A DNA stretch of 64,000 bases from Hofstenia miamia (taxonomy: Eukaryota; Xenacoelomorpha; Acoela; Hofsteniidae): the NCBI GenBank assembly GCA_900660155.1, contig CABFPE010000136.1, forward strand, positions 1,113,487 through 1,177,486, given 5' to 3'. This document shows, piece after piece, positions 1 through 13,293 of the stretch (positions within the stretch are counted from its first letter, which is position 1; each line of letters opens with the position of its first letter). Below the pieces are notes generated by a model. The model made no database searches. It saw nothing but the letters and a program-made list of their open reading frames with translations, and was not told the DNA's origin. The translations under genes and the position numbers were made by a program.

Positions 1-1
1 A

Positions 2-3
<2 letters not shown>

Positions 4-35
<32 letters not shown>
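4..35. repeat. (AT)n microsatellite
   Basis: A simple alternating AT run at the left window edge. It may continue outside the window. Confidence 0.9.
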
Positions 36-38
<3 letters not shown>

Positions 39-2148
39 GCTCCCATTCTCAGGAAAAAATCTGGGTAAGCCCCTGAACGTAATAGTTTTTTAGGACCTGC
101 AAAATAGCTTTTGTGAAACCATGAAGTTTTTACAGACTCCTCTGATTGATTTACAGGGATACCACTGGAAGACAGCTCAAATGTGTTCAACAATAACTTC
201 AAGATTAAAAGTGGGTTAAGTTCGCTTAGCTTTTATTGTACATAAGTACGTATCCATCATTAATTGACCATGCCATCTCACTATGGACTTCTGTTCTGAT
301 TACTCCTTCCGAGTGTCTGTGAAATGCATGGCTAGCATGTGTCTATGATTTCATGTTTGCAAATTCTTGCTAAGTGAACGCCTCGATTAGATCTGAAATG
401 AAATGAAAATTTAATGCAATAGTGCTCAAATTTCATTGTCCAATATTCATAGTTCAGCCAGCATGAGAATTTGAAAAATGTGCCCAAGACTTTTGGAACA
501 TTCTATTAAATACAAAAAGATAATCCATGTTTAGTAAATTTTAGAATCTGATTAATTTTGTGAAGTTTTTTATAAAAGCGATCAACGAACATCAACATTA
601 ACTCAGGCTAAGAATAATAAATTTATTAGTTTCATACAAATTCGATTCACTACAACAAAACTAAATTTTGCTGTTTACCTAAAAAACGTTTAACGTCAAA
701 ATAAATCAATACTTACTGTGGGATTTTGAATCAATTTAAGCTCCAATGCTTTTGGAGATTTTAGTATTTTATTCTGAGTGCATAATTATCTGAAATTGAT
801 TGTCTTAGAAAATTGTAGACGAATATTTGGGAAAAAATTATCATAGATTAACAGCAGACTTCAATATTTATATAATTTTGAATCAATATAAGGGTATCTA
901 TTAACTAATATAATGAAACTTAATAAGTTTGTACTGTATAGTTGATTGACAAAGCTACCAAATAACTATATAGTCATATTTTGCACTATTTACAGAAAGA
1001 ACACCGCAAAAATCTACCGGTTTGACAGGTTAGTGGCAGTTATCAATATTTACCTCTGTTATTTATTCGTAAATTATTTCGACAAACATTTTCGCAAGAA
1101 TCCTTCTTATTCGAAGTACTTGACAATATGTCTTAAATGACTATGTTTATTCTAAATTAATATTTTTCATTAGAGGGACAGATGTGAATCCGAAATTTCA
1201 AATTCATAATTCACAGTACATATATAGCTTAATTGTTTGAAAACACAAAATTTCAGGAGATACTATATGTTCTGAAGTCCTTTGACTTTTCATTCTAGAG
1301 GTTGTTATTCCTTTTCCAACTATAGTGAGTTTTCGAATTTATGGAATACATTTTTCATTTGATTGACAACCTTCTAGATTTTCGGAGCTCTGCGAAGAAC
1401 TTAGTGAATAATGACATTGAAACATTGCTGCTTTACCTAAAATCGGGTTATAAGGGCAAACATAATTCATTTACACATTTTCAAAAATTCGATGCCAAGT
1501 AGTGCTCAAAATCAAGAATTTACTGCATTTAATATATTTTCAAGCGTCTATAAATTGAAAATGCCCGTAATTACTGTCAAATATTTTGTTTCATTTTGTA
1601 TAAATAAATGCGTACAGAGTTGTAGATGAGCCAAATGGGCCAAAGAAATATATATAATTTGAAACTTCAATAAAAATTAAATGAACTGAATGGCTGATAT
1701 TTTGGGCTATTTTTGGATTTTCAATAAAGTGTTAACTATAGATTAATTCAGCTGTGTGTGCTTACCAATCTCCATATTTCAAGGCATGATCCAATTATGA
1801 CAGCGATGTTACTGTAGATTATGATTATGCTTCTTCAAAGCAGCCTAATCATAACAATTATACTCAAATTACAGCGAGTAGCAAAAACCGCAAACTTAAT
1901 CTTGCTAAATGGGGACGTAACTTGCATAAAGAATAGAAAAATACAGGAGAAACTTATACAATCAGGAAAGAGGTATCAACAGCCTCAGTTTGGACCATCC
2001 TGTAACTGTCAGAGGAAGTGATTTGAAAAACTTGGTCATAATGTTGAAGAAAGGTTTACTGCCTTCTGGGAGCTAGCAGAAAAGAATCTACAAGACCGCG
2101 CATTATGTACCTGCATTATGAGTAGTTAAGACCGCGGAAACCCCGTTC
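36..2148. other. AT-rich stretch with no gene seen
   Basis: Only short chance ORFs are present. I see no splice-bounded coding tract, RNA gene or transposon end. Confidence 0.6.
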
Positions 2149-3225
2149 AAATGGGACACCCTGAAGTTCTCGTAGCACCCATGACTATTTGGAATGTGTT
2201 AATACAGCAATTCTATTAAACGCCATCTAGTGACGAAATGTTTTTGACAAAACTAAATTGAGCGAATATTTTTTTGACAAAATGTCTATTCTTTGATTTT
2301 TAGGATTTGGGCAAACTGATATAATTGATGACAAGAAATGTTTTTGACAAAATTAAATTGAGCAAAATAAATTTGAGTCAAAAATTTTACTTTTGAATTC
2401 TAAAATTTAGGCAAGCGGATATATTTGATGACAAGTTCTTGTTGTGACATGACATGTTTATTGTAACAATTTTATAATCATGCAACACTATGATTTAAGG
2501 AAAAATCAATACATAGATCTATTCCATACATTTCCATTGTTTAGGTTCCCTATATATTTGCTTTAATTAAATTTGTTTTTGCTAATATATTCACGTTAAA
2601 AGGTGTATGCAAAAGTTACATTTAGTTTTTCCAATACAAAGAAAAATATTCGCAAAACTTAATACCAAAATCTGAAATATAGACATGCATGGTAATGTGA
2701 TAAAAAATCTAATGATATAAACTTGTTTTACAGAATAAGAAGCAAAAATTATACATGTAATATTATTTATACATATATATGTTGTATATATGGTGGTTTT
2801 ATATTCACTTTATATAGTTGTAGACTTGAACATTTGCTTAACAAAAATATAATATGCACTAATAAAATGATAATAGATTAAATGTGTTCTTCTTTTCTTG
2901 TCCATATAACGAATTTAATCTACAGTTCAATGAACCTTGACTATGTTCGTCATAACTGGATTGTTGGATGGGAATGAGCCAGCAAAAATACAGAATGTGT
3001 ATTTCTGTACGTTATGAATTTCACACCATGGCGTCTAAATTAATGGTTAATAAAATAGTCATTATTAAAACAAGATGACGTTCGCAATCAAAAACACATG
3101 AAAATTAAAAATATCAAAAAGTGAACAACAAAAACAACATTTTTTTATTTCAAATGTATAAACGGTTACAATTTAAGCAAATACTGTTAAAAAGGTACAA
3201 TAAAATAACGTTATTATGTAGAATT
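2149..3225 (+). repeat. Left inverted arm of Foldback-like element
   Basis: This arm pairs with 7320-8455. Good landmarks are GAATGAGCCAG near 2970 with its complement near 7568, and GACGCCATGG near 7512 with its complement near 3030. The inner boundary fades in AT-rich repeats and is approximate. Confidence 0.8.
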
Positions 3226-4779
3226 TTACAAAGTAATCTGCCACACAAAAAATTTTGCGTTTGCATACATTTGTTAACAATTGATTGCCAAGATTAATTT
3301 ATGAGATGCAAATATTTATGCATTACATTGCAAAACTATAAATAATTTTAGAGTGTACACTTGCAGTTTTCCACCATTGAAAGGACTAGTACATTGAATA
3401 AATCATATATTTATTGTTAAAGAACTTGTTATGTACACTAGTACAAATATGTTTGCTGAATAATAGCAGTGGTATTAAATTTCGTTAATTCTTGTTATTA
3501 CCCAGAAATTGTTTAATATCTAACCAAACCTATAATGTATGTATATATTCAAAGAGTGATTTTTATCCACATATACATATATTTTCCTTAAATATCTAAT
3601 AAAAGTCTTAACATGAGCGTCTTTACAAATTTTCCATTTATTTTTAAACTTAACTGACTTCACTTGTATGAAATAAACCTTTTTAAAATATGTTGTACTA
3701 GCCTGTCATCATCATTTTGTAATAATGATGGAACTTGTGGTTGTACTTAAATTTCATTTATTAAATTTTGTATTAAATTATTTATCACGTTTATTGATTT
3801 TCATTAACAAGAATTTTTCTCTGCAGAGTTTGTCATTACCTTCATACATAACTTTCATTTAAAAGCTTTTTTGTATTTAATGTGTTATTGATATTTATTC
3901 TATATATTGTGTAATCTTTTCAGCAAATAGTAAAGTTTATCTTTCAACTACATAATTTAATTTGTAGAATGCGTTAAAATGGATATCTATGTGTGATCTT
4001 AAATAAAACACATAAAAACAAATGCTTCAAAATACGGAAATAAAATCTGAATAGTCGAACTTAAATGTATGTACGTTTTTCTTTCTCGTTTTTGAAAGTT
4101 TATACTGTCATAAATATTTGCATTTTGTTCATTGCCTATTACGAAAAGATATCTTCATTTTACCACATTATTGAGTTTTTTAGAACTATTCAAGTGGTGA
4201 TGGTTGAACTTATTCAAAAATATAAGCTATTTTTGCATTTTAATAAGTTAATATTACTAAGTTGGTTTCATGTGATTACCAATTATTTTAAAATTTCATA
4301 ATGCTTCTTCACGTTTAATATTTTTGCTAGAAAAAATTTGTATTAGTTGTTAAAAATAGGTTTTTTAAAGGGGAATTATTTCTAATCACAAATCACACAT
4401 CAATCGTGGAGAAAAAGCAACAAAATTTAGAACATTAGAAAATCTATAATCGACTTCTTCTTTCACATATATTGATTATTAATGCTTTTTTGGAATATTA
4501 TTTCTAAATCTATACGTTTAGAAACGTAAAGTGGCAGGGTATACAAAGTCATATTGCTATATTTTATATTTTTATATTTCATATCTTTATTTCATGTTTA
4601 TAGCAGTACAACAAATACATATTTATAAATATATATATATACAAATGATGTACAAATCTACAAACTAAAGATACTTAAAATAAATCTAAAAAAACACAAA
4701 ATTTACAAATTAAAAAATTAAATAAAAAAGAGTTAAACTTAAATTTTTTGCCATAGAATTTTTGAATGCTCGTATTTAC

Positions 4780-5050
4780 ATTGGTTTGTTAACAAATTTT
4801 TCTTCAATAGTTTCTTAAATGTTCTTATATTATGTTCTTTTCTTATCTGTAGTGGTAACTTGTTCCAATATTTACAAACTGTAGGTGTTAAGTATTCACT
4901 ACTTTTACTCTGCATGCCAATTTATTTGTTCTGTTATTTACGCTAACATTGTTGGACAAAGGATTTTTTGTCTAACAATTGAAACATTTTTATTAAACTT
5001 GCATATATAATATAATAAATTGGTGATAACATGTTTAATGTTTGCAGAGT
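4780..5050 (-). mobile_element. LINE 3'-end scrap (reverse transcriptase C-terminus)
   Basis: On the minus strand one frame near 4790-4915 reads 'KYWNKLPLQIRKEHNIRTF' followed by KKLLKKNL. This is the typical C-terminal tail of CR1/Rex-type LINE polymerases (W/F-N-x-LP-x-x-I, then F-K-x-x-L-K). Upstream minus-strand sequence to about 5050 is compatible but degraded. It lies inside the Foldback-like element, so it is either a nested insertion or captured DNA. The clade is not resolved. Confidence 0.45.
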
Positions 5051-6430
5051 TTTACCTGTTTGATGTATGTCGATGTTAAACATTGTACACAGTGCCAATT
5101 AAATATTCGAAAATGGTCAAATGTGTTAAATCATGTACTAATGAAACCATAGCAAATCGAAAAATGTCAGATGTATTAAAACCCTTAGCAATACATCGAA
5201 CTCTGGAACTAAATCTTGGACTCTGAAATGGTGGAAAATGTTTATAAATCCAAAATATATTGGGATTCTCTCTAATGCTATACCTTAGAAACTCAACCAA
5301 GGTCAGATTATATTTCAAAAATTTTTAATTTCTATATGATTTTAAAACATTTAATATGAAATTGGTTTAAATCCGGTTTTCCGATTGCATATTGCGAGAT
5401 AAATATCTTATATTTGAATTCAATGCGAAAACCGCCTTGAATTATTTTTTTCATTTTTATTTTTTGCACAAGAGGCGATGATTAATAAATCATAATACTT
5501 TGCTAACATTTTTGGTTCGTAGTATCCATCATTTAAATAAGTGTATAAATTGGGAAAAAACATCGTTTGGTAATACTTGAGATTTTTTTCAAAATTGAGA
5601 AAAAATTCATGTTTCATGTGACTTGAAAATATTTAATAGTGAGAATTTACAAAGTGAATAAAAATTTCAAGTTTATATAGTTTGAGATAGACTAATTGGA
5701 TACATTCGACATTTGAACAATGAGAATAAATAAAAAAAGCTATGCAATGTTGCCCTTGTCTGTGGAGAAGTCCAAGTTTGTACACATATGAATATACAGT
5801 CGGTATAATAGAATTTCACAGTGTTGAAAGAACTAGAACTACGCTGAAATATTTCCAACTTTGTGGTGAGTTTTTTTATAAACAATCTCAACATTGCACA
5901 TATTTGATTATCTTAGAAACGGTATTAACGCTTTTCTGCGATATTATTCTTAGTTTTGTAAACATATTTTAAAAAAACGTAATAATTTTTATTTTTTCAC
6001 AAACAAATTTTTACAGCATTTGCTTAATTTGTAATCGTTTATATGTTTGATCGTAAGTAAAAACGTTTTTGATTTAAATTTTTAACATCAAGAGTTTAAA
6101 TTGTAACCATTTATATATTTTATCGTAAATAAAAGCGTTTTTGTTGTATGTTTTTTACAGAATTTGCTTAAATTCAAATCGTTTTGTCCTTCATCGAAAA
6201 CAAAATCATTTTTTGTTGTTGATATTTTCCATCATTTGGGTAGATTTTAATAATTTACAAATTTTATCGTAAATACAATCGAATTTTTGTAAATTTTTAA
6301 TATCATTAGTTTGAATCGTAACCGTTTATATATTTCATCATAAATAAAAACGTTTTTTATTATAAATTTTTATATAATTTCGTAAAAATTGTAATAATTT
6401 ATATATATATCATTTTAAATAAAAACATTT

Positions 6431-6960
6431 TTATGTAAATTTTTAGCATCATTAGTTTAAAATTTAATCATTTATATGCTTCATCGTAAATAAAACCGTT
6501 TTTTGTTGTAAATTTTTAGCATCATTAGTTTAAAATTTAATCATTTATATGCTTCATCGTAAATAAAACCGTTTTTTGTTGTAAATTTTTAGCATCATTA
6601 GTTTAAAATTTAATCATTTATATGCTTCATCGTAAATAAAACCGTTTTTTGTTGTAAATTTTTAGCATCATTAGTTTAAAATTTAATCATTTATATGCTT
6701 CATCGTAAATAAAACCGTTTTTTGTTGTAAATTTTTAGCATCATTAGTTTAAAATTTAATCATTTATATGCTTCATCGTAAATAAAACCGTTTTTTGTTG
6801 TAAATTTTTAGCATCATTAGTTTAAAATTTAATCATTTATATGCTTCATCGTAAATAAAACCGTTTTTTGTTGTAAATTTTTAGCATCATTAGTTTAAAA
6901 TTTAATCATTTATATGCTTCATCGTAAATAAAACCGTTTTTTGTTGTAAATTTTTAACAT
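6431..6960. repeat. 73-bp tandem array, about seven near-identical units
   Basis: The marker TCATCGTAAATAAAACCG recurs at 6481, 6554, 6627, 6700, 6773, 6846 and 6919, exactly 73 bp apart and nearly identical between units. More diverged relatives of the same unit flank the core from about 6010 to 7390. A homogeneous core with diverged edges is the usual signature of unequal exchange in a tandem array. Confidence 0.92.
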
Positions 6961-7319
6961 CATTAGTTTAAATTCTAGAAAATTATATATTTCATCGTAA
7001 ATATATACGTTCTTTATGTAAATGTTTAATATCATTAGTTTAACTTGGAGTCATCTATATATTTCATTGTAAACAAAAACGGTTTGTTATAAATTTTTTA
7101 ATCACTTATTTAAATTGTATTTGTTTATATATTTCATTCTAAGTAATAACCTTCTTTATGTAAATTTTTATCATGATTATTTAAAATTGAGATAATTTAT
7201 ATATTTCATTTTAAACAAAAACAGTTTTTGCCATCCTTTTGCTAAATTGTAATCAGTTTAAAGATTATAATATAAACGTTTTTTGACATCATTTTTTAGA
7301 TTGTAGTTGTTTATATATT

Positions 7320-8455
7320 TTATTCTACATAATTACGTTTTTATTGTACATTTTTAAAAGTATTTGCATAAATTGTAAACGTTTACACATTTGATTTTAA
7401 ATAAAAATGTTGTTTTTGTTGTTCACTTTTTGATATTTTTAATTATCATGTGTTTTTGACTGCAAACGTCATCTTGTTTTAATAATGACTATTTTATTAA
7501 CCATTAATTTAGACGCCATGGTGTGAAATTCATAACGTACAAAAATACGCATTGTGTATTTTTCCTGGCTCATTCCCATCCAACAATCAAGTTATGACGA
7601 ACATAATCAATGTTCATTGAACTGTAGATTAAATTCATTATATGAATAAGAAAAGAAGAACATATTATATTAATGCATTTTATATTTTCGTTAAGCAAAT
7701 GTGTAAAGTCTACAACTATATAAATTGAATATAAAACCACCATATATACAAAATGTATATGTATAAATAATATCACATGTATAATTTTTTCTAGAAATTA
7801 CTTTGCTTTATATTCTGTAAATCAAGTTTATATCATTAGATTTCATATCACATTACCATGTCTATATTTCAGATTTTGGTATTAATTTTTGCAAATATTT
7901 TTCTTCTTTGTATTTGAAAAACTAAATGAAGCTTTTGCATACACCTTTTATATAATATATTAGCAAAAACAAATTTAATTAAAGCAAATATATAGGGAAG
8001 CTAAACAATGGAAGGGATCTATGTATTACTTTTCCTTAAATCACCGTGTTGCATGATTATAAAATTGTTACAATAAACATGTCATAACAAAACTAGTCAT
8101 TAAATACATCAGTTTGCCTAAATTTTAGAATTCAAAAGTAAATTTTTTGTCTGAAATTAATTTTGCTCAATTTAATTTTGTCAAAAACATTTCTTGTCAT
8201 CAACTATATCAGTTTGCCCAAACCTAGAATTCAAAAGTAAAATATTCGTCTGAAAGTTATTGTGCTCAATTTAATTTTTTCAAAAACATTTATTGCCATC
8301 AATTATATCAGTTTGCCCAAATCCTAAAAATCAAAAATAGAAATTTCGTCAAAAAATTAATTTGCTCAATTTAGTTTTGTTAAAAACATTTCTTCACTAG
8401 ATGGCGTTTAATAAAATAGTCATGAGTGTTACGAGAACTTCAGGGTGTCCCATTT
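7320..8455 (-). repeat. Right inverted arm of Foldback-like element
   Basis: Reverse complement of the left arm. The innermost part also reads as a diverged unit of the adjacent 73-bp repeat family, so arm and array grade into each other. Confidence 0.8.
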
Positions 8456-10880
8456 AAAGATAGATTTTGATACAGGGATGACCTTAAGACTACTAAAAGT
8501 CAGAGCAAATCTTGACACTGCAATCAATACAAATTATGGTGAAAAAGGCGTGAAAATATAATATGCGAATTTCAAGGATTTGATTAACATCATTGTAAAG
8601 AAAGACCTACTAAAGTGAGAATATTTTGCCTACTACAGCAGCCTCAATCACGATGGCGTTGTTGACTGTGTCCGGCGAATAACATGGTACGAATAATCGA
8701 ATGCGATTAGAATAATTATAAACCTTTGTGTGCCATTTGTTCTATCATTAAACCATTGCCGATGGTTTTGTATAATATTCATATTATGAAACTGTGAATT
8801 CTAAAAACGTATGATCTATATTAACTTATATTTTGCTTATTTTTATTATTACTTCATACGGGATACATTTGAATTATAATTTTGAAATAGTGAACATTTA
8901 AATTCCAATGACGTATTATACTTAATATGTGTCATATTTTGTATAATTTCTTATCTGCCATCCTGCTTTTTCAATTTTTTTGACTGAGCCGGCCATGCAA
9001 AATAAATTTTGCAACGCCTAAAACATATCCATAGTGCGAACAAGCAAAGTAGTAACACGACAATTTTAAAAATAAAAATCATGGAAACAAATTGTTCATC
9101 ATGATGTTCAAGAATTTTTAAACGAGCGGATACTTAAAAGTTTATTAGCATGGGCCGCACTGACCACGATTTTAGCTAGTATTTTGGTTGTAAATCAAAA
9201 TCTTTAGCTTTTACTATTATTCTGTGAGAACCTTGTTGCTTTGAAATGAGGCGACTTGTGACCAAATCAGGAAAAAAGCAGTACTAGTACGAAACTTGGG
9301 TTCACTTCATAATTTTTACATGATTTTACTAATCAAGTCACGCCTTTTCTTGAATATTTCCAAGTCGCCCTTGATTAAGGCGTCCATGGTTATTTCCTAA
9401 TCGGAACATTACACAAATATTTGGCGCGCGATGGCGTACGAAAATTGTTTCTATGAGCTATCTCAATACCTGGCAAAAAAAGATTTTTTAACGATTGCCT
9501 AAATGGCTCTGTTAAGTTTTCAAAATGAATATTGTAGTTTTAAGTTGTTGAAAATTCAAATATAATAAATCTGGTGTTAATTATATGTTTGAGTGATTGG
9601 GTAAACATCAATATTTTTCTAAATGTGGTAAATATAATGTCACCACATAACTTTTAGGACCTCTGATTTTTCATTGTATGTTAATAACTGAAATCGGTCT
9701 ATAACTAATTATTGTAAAGGATAATAAACTAATAGAAACTTCAATCGGAAAACTAGAAAATACTGTCGACTGCCAAAATATTTCAATAGGCAGAGTTTAC
9801 ACGTACATACTAATGAAGCAGAATGCTGCTCTTAAAAAGATCATCGATCATATATATTAATTTCTCGGGAAATTTGAATATCTTGTTAAAAATTCAACTT
9901 TGGTTATTATAATCTAAATTTACAAAATTCAATTACTTCAGTAAATTAGAAAATTAACATTACAATGATTAAAAATTATCGACAAATTTCAAAATTGATT
10001 TAATTCATCAGATTATATTTAACACAATTAAAACATAGAATAGTCATTTCAAGGAGATTTCATTCTTAATAAAAAATGTAGCATCCCCTTAATGTCTTCC
10101 TCAATATGATTGCAGCAACAGATAAATTAAAATACTTAATACACAAACTATTCAGGCCATATACGCTAATTTTGCATTAATGAAGTTTTTTGATATCACA
10201 AATCAGTGAAAGTTCTGTTTACAGCAATTCCCATTATATGCACACTCAAAATTTAATTCGAGGATATAAAATTCAAAAAGTGAAATCTAAAATATTTTTT
10301 AAACATGAATGTTAAATATGTGCAAAGTTCTAAGAGAAAGTCAGTAACTACCTTCGTAAACAGCAAAATACTTAATTTATGCTAATTTTAAAACAAAAAT
10401 ATTAGTTACTATAGAAAGGTGATCCGTAAAGAACATATCCACTATAAACTTATATACAAAATATGCTCGGTAGGCTCAAATAAATTAGAAATTCCATTTA
10501 TATACAACATTTAGATATCCGGTTGTATATAATAGAAAGGTTATCAGTTATGTACCATGAATTAGCGAAATAGAGAAAACTGCAAATTTGTAGTCGATTT
10601 AATTATTGTGTGTTGTTGAGTTTTTGTACAATGTACTGGTTTGGCGACTTCAGAGTTGCTACCAGTTTCATTAAACATAAATTTGTTAATGAAATGTCTG
10701 AATAAAGATTTGTTCTTTTGTTATTTTGTATTTATTTTTCAATTTAAGGTAAGTGTATTTAAATTTGGACATTTTGAAGTAAACTTATTAAAATACAGAT
10801 CTTCAGCATAAAAAAACAACAGGTTTATTGAACGTCCCGTAGAAGAACCTATGAAAAGAGTAGAGGAGATGCGTCTACAA
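8456..10880. other. AT-rich stretch with no gene seen
   Basis: No coding tract, RNA gene or clear repeat boundary was recognised between the Foldback-like element and the repeat-domain scraps near 11 kb. Confidence 0.55.
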
Positions 10881-10889
10881 GCAGAAGAC

Positions 10890-11095
10890 TTCGTCCAACT
10901 GTTTTGTTGAACCAACTGTGCCAACGACAAAAGCACTATTTGCCATTTGAATTGCAACACTGATTCTTTACATAAGGAATTCCTGAGAATAAGCCTGCTT
11001 GGTGCACGCACGGATACGAGCTGCAAGTGTTTTGAGTAATTCAAAAGATTCAGATCCACAATTGCCTTGAACTTCAAAGGCTATACGTTGAAAGT
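10890..11095 (-). pseudogene. Scrap of a repeat-encoded, RT-associated domain (second half)
   Basis: The minus strand reads 'AFEVQGNCGSESFELLKTLA' near 11080. From memory this resembles the later part (VFS-x-x-GG, then F-x-x-LA) of a domain found in many invertebrate repeat ORFs near reverse transcriptases. It is a broken fossil with no functional start. The first half of the same kind of domain lies nearby on the other strand. Family assignment is by recall, not by search. Confidence 0.4.
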
Positions 11096-11339
11096 CGTAG
11101 CCAGCATCAAATATAAGAAATTCTATTCTATTCTAAGGGTAATACAAAATTTATTTATGAATTTGGCAATCCGCTTTTGGAATATTCTTTCCAAAAATTT
11201 TTTGCAGGAATGAAATATTAAAGATTGAGAAATAATAAATTTTATAAAATTGATAATATTTTAAACAATGAAAATACATTGAAACCAATCTTAATGTATT
11301 TTTATCATTTGAAGCTCGTATTATATAGTTCTGTTTTTC

Positions 11340-11601
11340 TTCTAAACTCAGATGCAGCCAGGCTAGACATCTCTGCTGTTGAATTCTGGAGCTATGGGCA
11401 GTGCTCATTCTTCGGTGTAGGGTCATTCAATCATTGTCCAGCAACCAAAACTCGAAAAACTGAAGCAGAAACTCCTGGGCCCTATGAAACTGAAAAAAAA
11501 CAGTCTCCACAGGTGCTTGAAATCGCGCATGCCTCATTTACACCATCGGTTTTCAGTGCATCGGCTTGTACATCCCTGTTAACTAAAAGGTTTTTAAAAT
11601 A
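11340..11601 (+). pseudogene. Scrap of a repeat-encoded, RT-associated domain (first half)
   Basis: The plus strand encodes ARLDISAVEFWSYGQCSFFG, then a run ending near 'VLEIAHASFTPSVFSASA'. The pattern ARLDI..FW..GQ.AFF, later SFTPLVFS, is one I recall from repeat ORFs linked to reverse transcriptases in cnidarians and other invertebrates. It is a fossil fragment. The matching second half is in opposite orientation at 10890-11095, so the locus has been rearranged. Confidence 0.5.
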
Positions 11602-12879
11602 ATTTAGTGATTTGAACTAAATTTATATGCAGTGGTCTTTTCTATTATTAATTGATAGCAAAAATCCCCAATTAAAAGAAGAAATTCCTAAAACGGGGCA
11701 TTAATTTAATTCTAAGCAAACAAGAATTCAGTAAACTCAATTTATTTTACAGCTTATATAATTATAGACGATGTTTTTGACTACTTTAGCCCTTTCACTA
11801 TGAAACTGGCAAAACTGTTTTTCTTCTAGGCAAAATGGGTATTATTTATTTACAGGGCAGAACGTTCTGATGCTAGTGAAGAAAATGCTGTGCTAGCCAG
11901 TATTATTATGTCAAATACTGACAACCTTATCTTCTGAAAGCACCTAGCTTATGCAGCAGCTCTGGAAAGTTTCCTTCTGAGTTTTGAAAATCATTCATAT
12001 GCCTTACCAATGTAAGCGATGAATCATTTCGGGGTAACGGCTGATAAAAACTTTCCGTCAGAGAAAAGCATCTACTAGAAGTAAAGCAATTTGTTTCACA
12101 AGCGATTAGATATTTAAAAACTTTATATAACTTCTATTTTAATTTAAAAATTGATTATATTTATTAGTTTTTACTGTTATGATAAACATTTTCTCTTTTT
12201 ATCTCATCATTTTGATTGGCTTTGTAGGCTTTCTTGATACTATTCAAATCATTGAACCCATCAGTTGTTGATTGAATAAAACTATCCTGAATTATCGCAT
12301 GCATCCATTCGCCTGCTTGCTCAATATGAGGACATCCTATTCACACTAAGAACGCGCCTTCCTGCTAACAAAAAGTTAACAAGTTTCAACATTTCCAGAA
12401 CGATTCCTGCGAAACCATATCTAATGAAGTTTAATTTTGATTTTATTGTAATGGAGTAAACAATACATTGCATTATTATTTCAATTACAAAGTATTCCTA
12501 AATACTGAGATATTTCAGTTTGAAAGCAATTGTCCTAGTTAAAAATACCCAACTACATACAGATAACTTAGTGCACTTTTAGAAAACATGTCACACCATT
12601 TTGATTCTCCCTATGATAATTAACTGTAGACATTGTGTTGAAAAAATAGGATTGTTTATCAAATGTCTTAGAATACCTTAAAACATAAATTACGATATCG
12701 ATGTATTGACGGAACCTCAATTAGAGTTCCATTACACTTCATGCCACAAAAAATGTTACCATTCGCCCCGGATAGTAGTTAAAAAGCAAAATTATATAAT
12801 TCACCATGTGACCCGTTCTTTAAATATTGCTTGCAATGTTTTATTAAGTTCTGCGAGCCCCGTTGGTCTTGAGCCTAGG

Positions 12880-12972
12880 TTTTTGGCTCATGACTATCTC
12901 TGCCACACGGGTGAAATTGAATTTCTCTTGTGCGAAATTGAATGTTTCCTGTGTGAATTTGAGAGTACACTT
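12880..12972. repeat. Short minisatellite-like repeat
   Basis: About three imperfect copies of a ~23-bp unit built on GAAATTGAATTTC lie between 12900 and 12972. No function is apparent. Confidence 0.4.
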
Positions 12973-13157
12973 ATTTAATAAAACTGATCCGGTTGCCCCG
13001 TAAACAAATCCTTGACACGATTACAACTATGCTTGATCCTTCCCATATTATCAGGCAGCTTCCACAACGTTATATGTAATTAGAAAGCAAAGCTGTATCT
13101 GATAGTCTCGTGCACAATTTCCGAACAAAGTTATAGTGTTTGCAGTTTGATTTATAG

Positions 13158-13293
13158 GCGAAACACGATAGACAGCTTAGTGAATCCTCTTCGTGATGGT
13201 TTCAGAGGTTACATAGGCCAAAATGCAACGTACAGTGGAGATAGTTACGTGAAGCTTTTTATTGCACTGTTTGAAGAGCTATACAGCAGCTAA
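13158..13293 (+). CDS. Possible terminal exon, unidentified
   Basis: A splice-acceptor-like 'TTTGATTTATAG' precedes a 45-codon open stretch that ends in TAA. It contains 'GYIGQNATYSGDSYVKLFIA' and has ordinary amino-acid composition. No upstream exon was identified and I do not recognise the family. It could equally be a transposase scrap or chance. Confidence 0.22.

Larger units (their letters stand above)
2149..8455. mobile_element. Foldback-like element with ~1.1 kb inverted arms
   Basis: The ends read AAATGGGACACCCTGAAG at 2149 and its reverse complement ending at 8455. The inverted match continues with scattered differences for about 1.1 kb, to roughly 3225 on the left and 7320 on the right. 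The outer arms carry a diverged tandem module containing 'TTTGACAAAATTAAATTGAGC', repeated about every 115 bp. The interior has no transposase, integrase or polymerase that I can recognise; it holds a LINE scrap and a 73-bp array. Long arms with internal tandem repeats and no coding resemble Foldback elements. The flanks offer only TTCAAA/TTTAAA as a possible imperfect target duplication, if the terminus is taken as TGGGACACC. A Polinton is unlikely because no Polinton gene is visible. Confidence 0.75.

Noticed and set aside
5742-5972. Plus-strand ORF ending at a GTGAGT donor-like site
   Set aside because: No acceptor, no family resemblance, and it lies inside the Foldback-like element where long chance frames occur.
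6481-6960. Tandem array considered as a CRISPR-like or regulatory array
   Set aside because: Units are contiguous with no unique spacers, and the context is a eukaryotic transposon.
2149-8455. Interpretation of the long-armed element as a Polinton
   Set aside because: Long inverted ends fit, but no Polinton gene is visible and the termini do not look like Polinton ends.
12706-12978. 90-codon ORF with repeated GEIEFLLCEIECFLCEFE
   Set aside because: The repetition comes from a short DNA minisatellite, and no start context or homology supports a protein.
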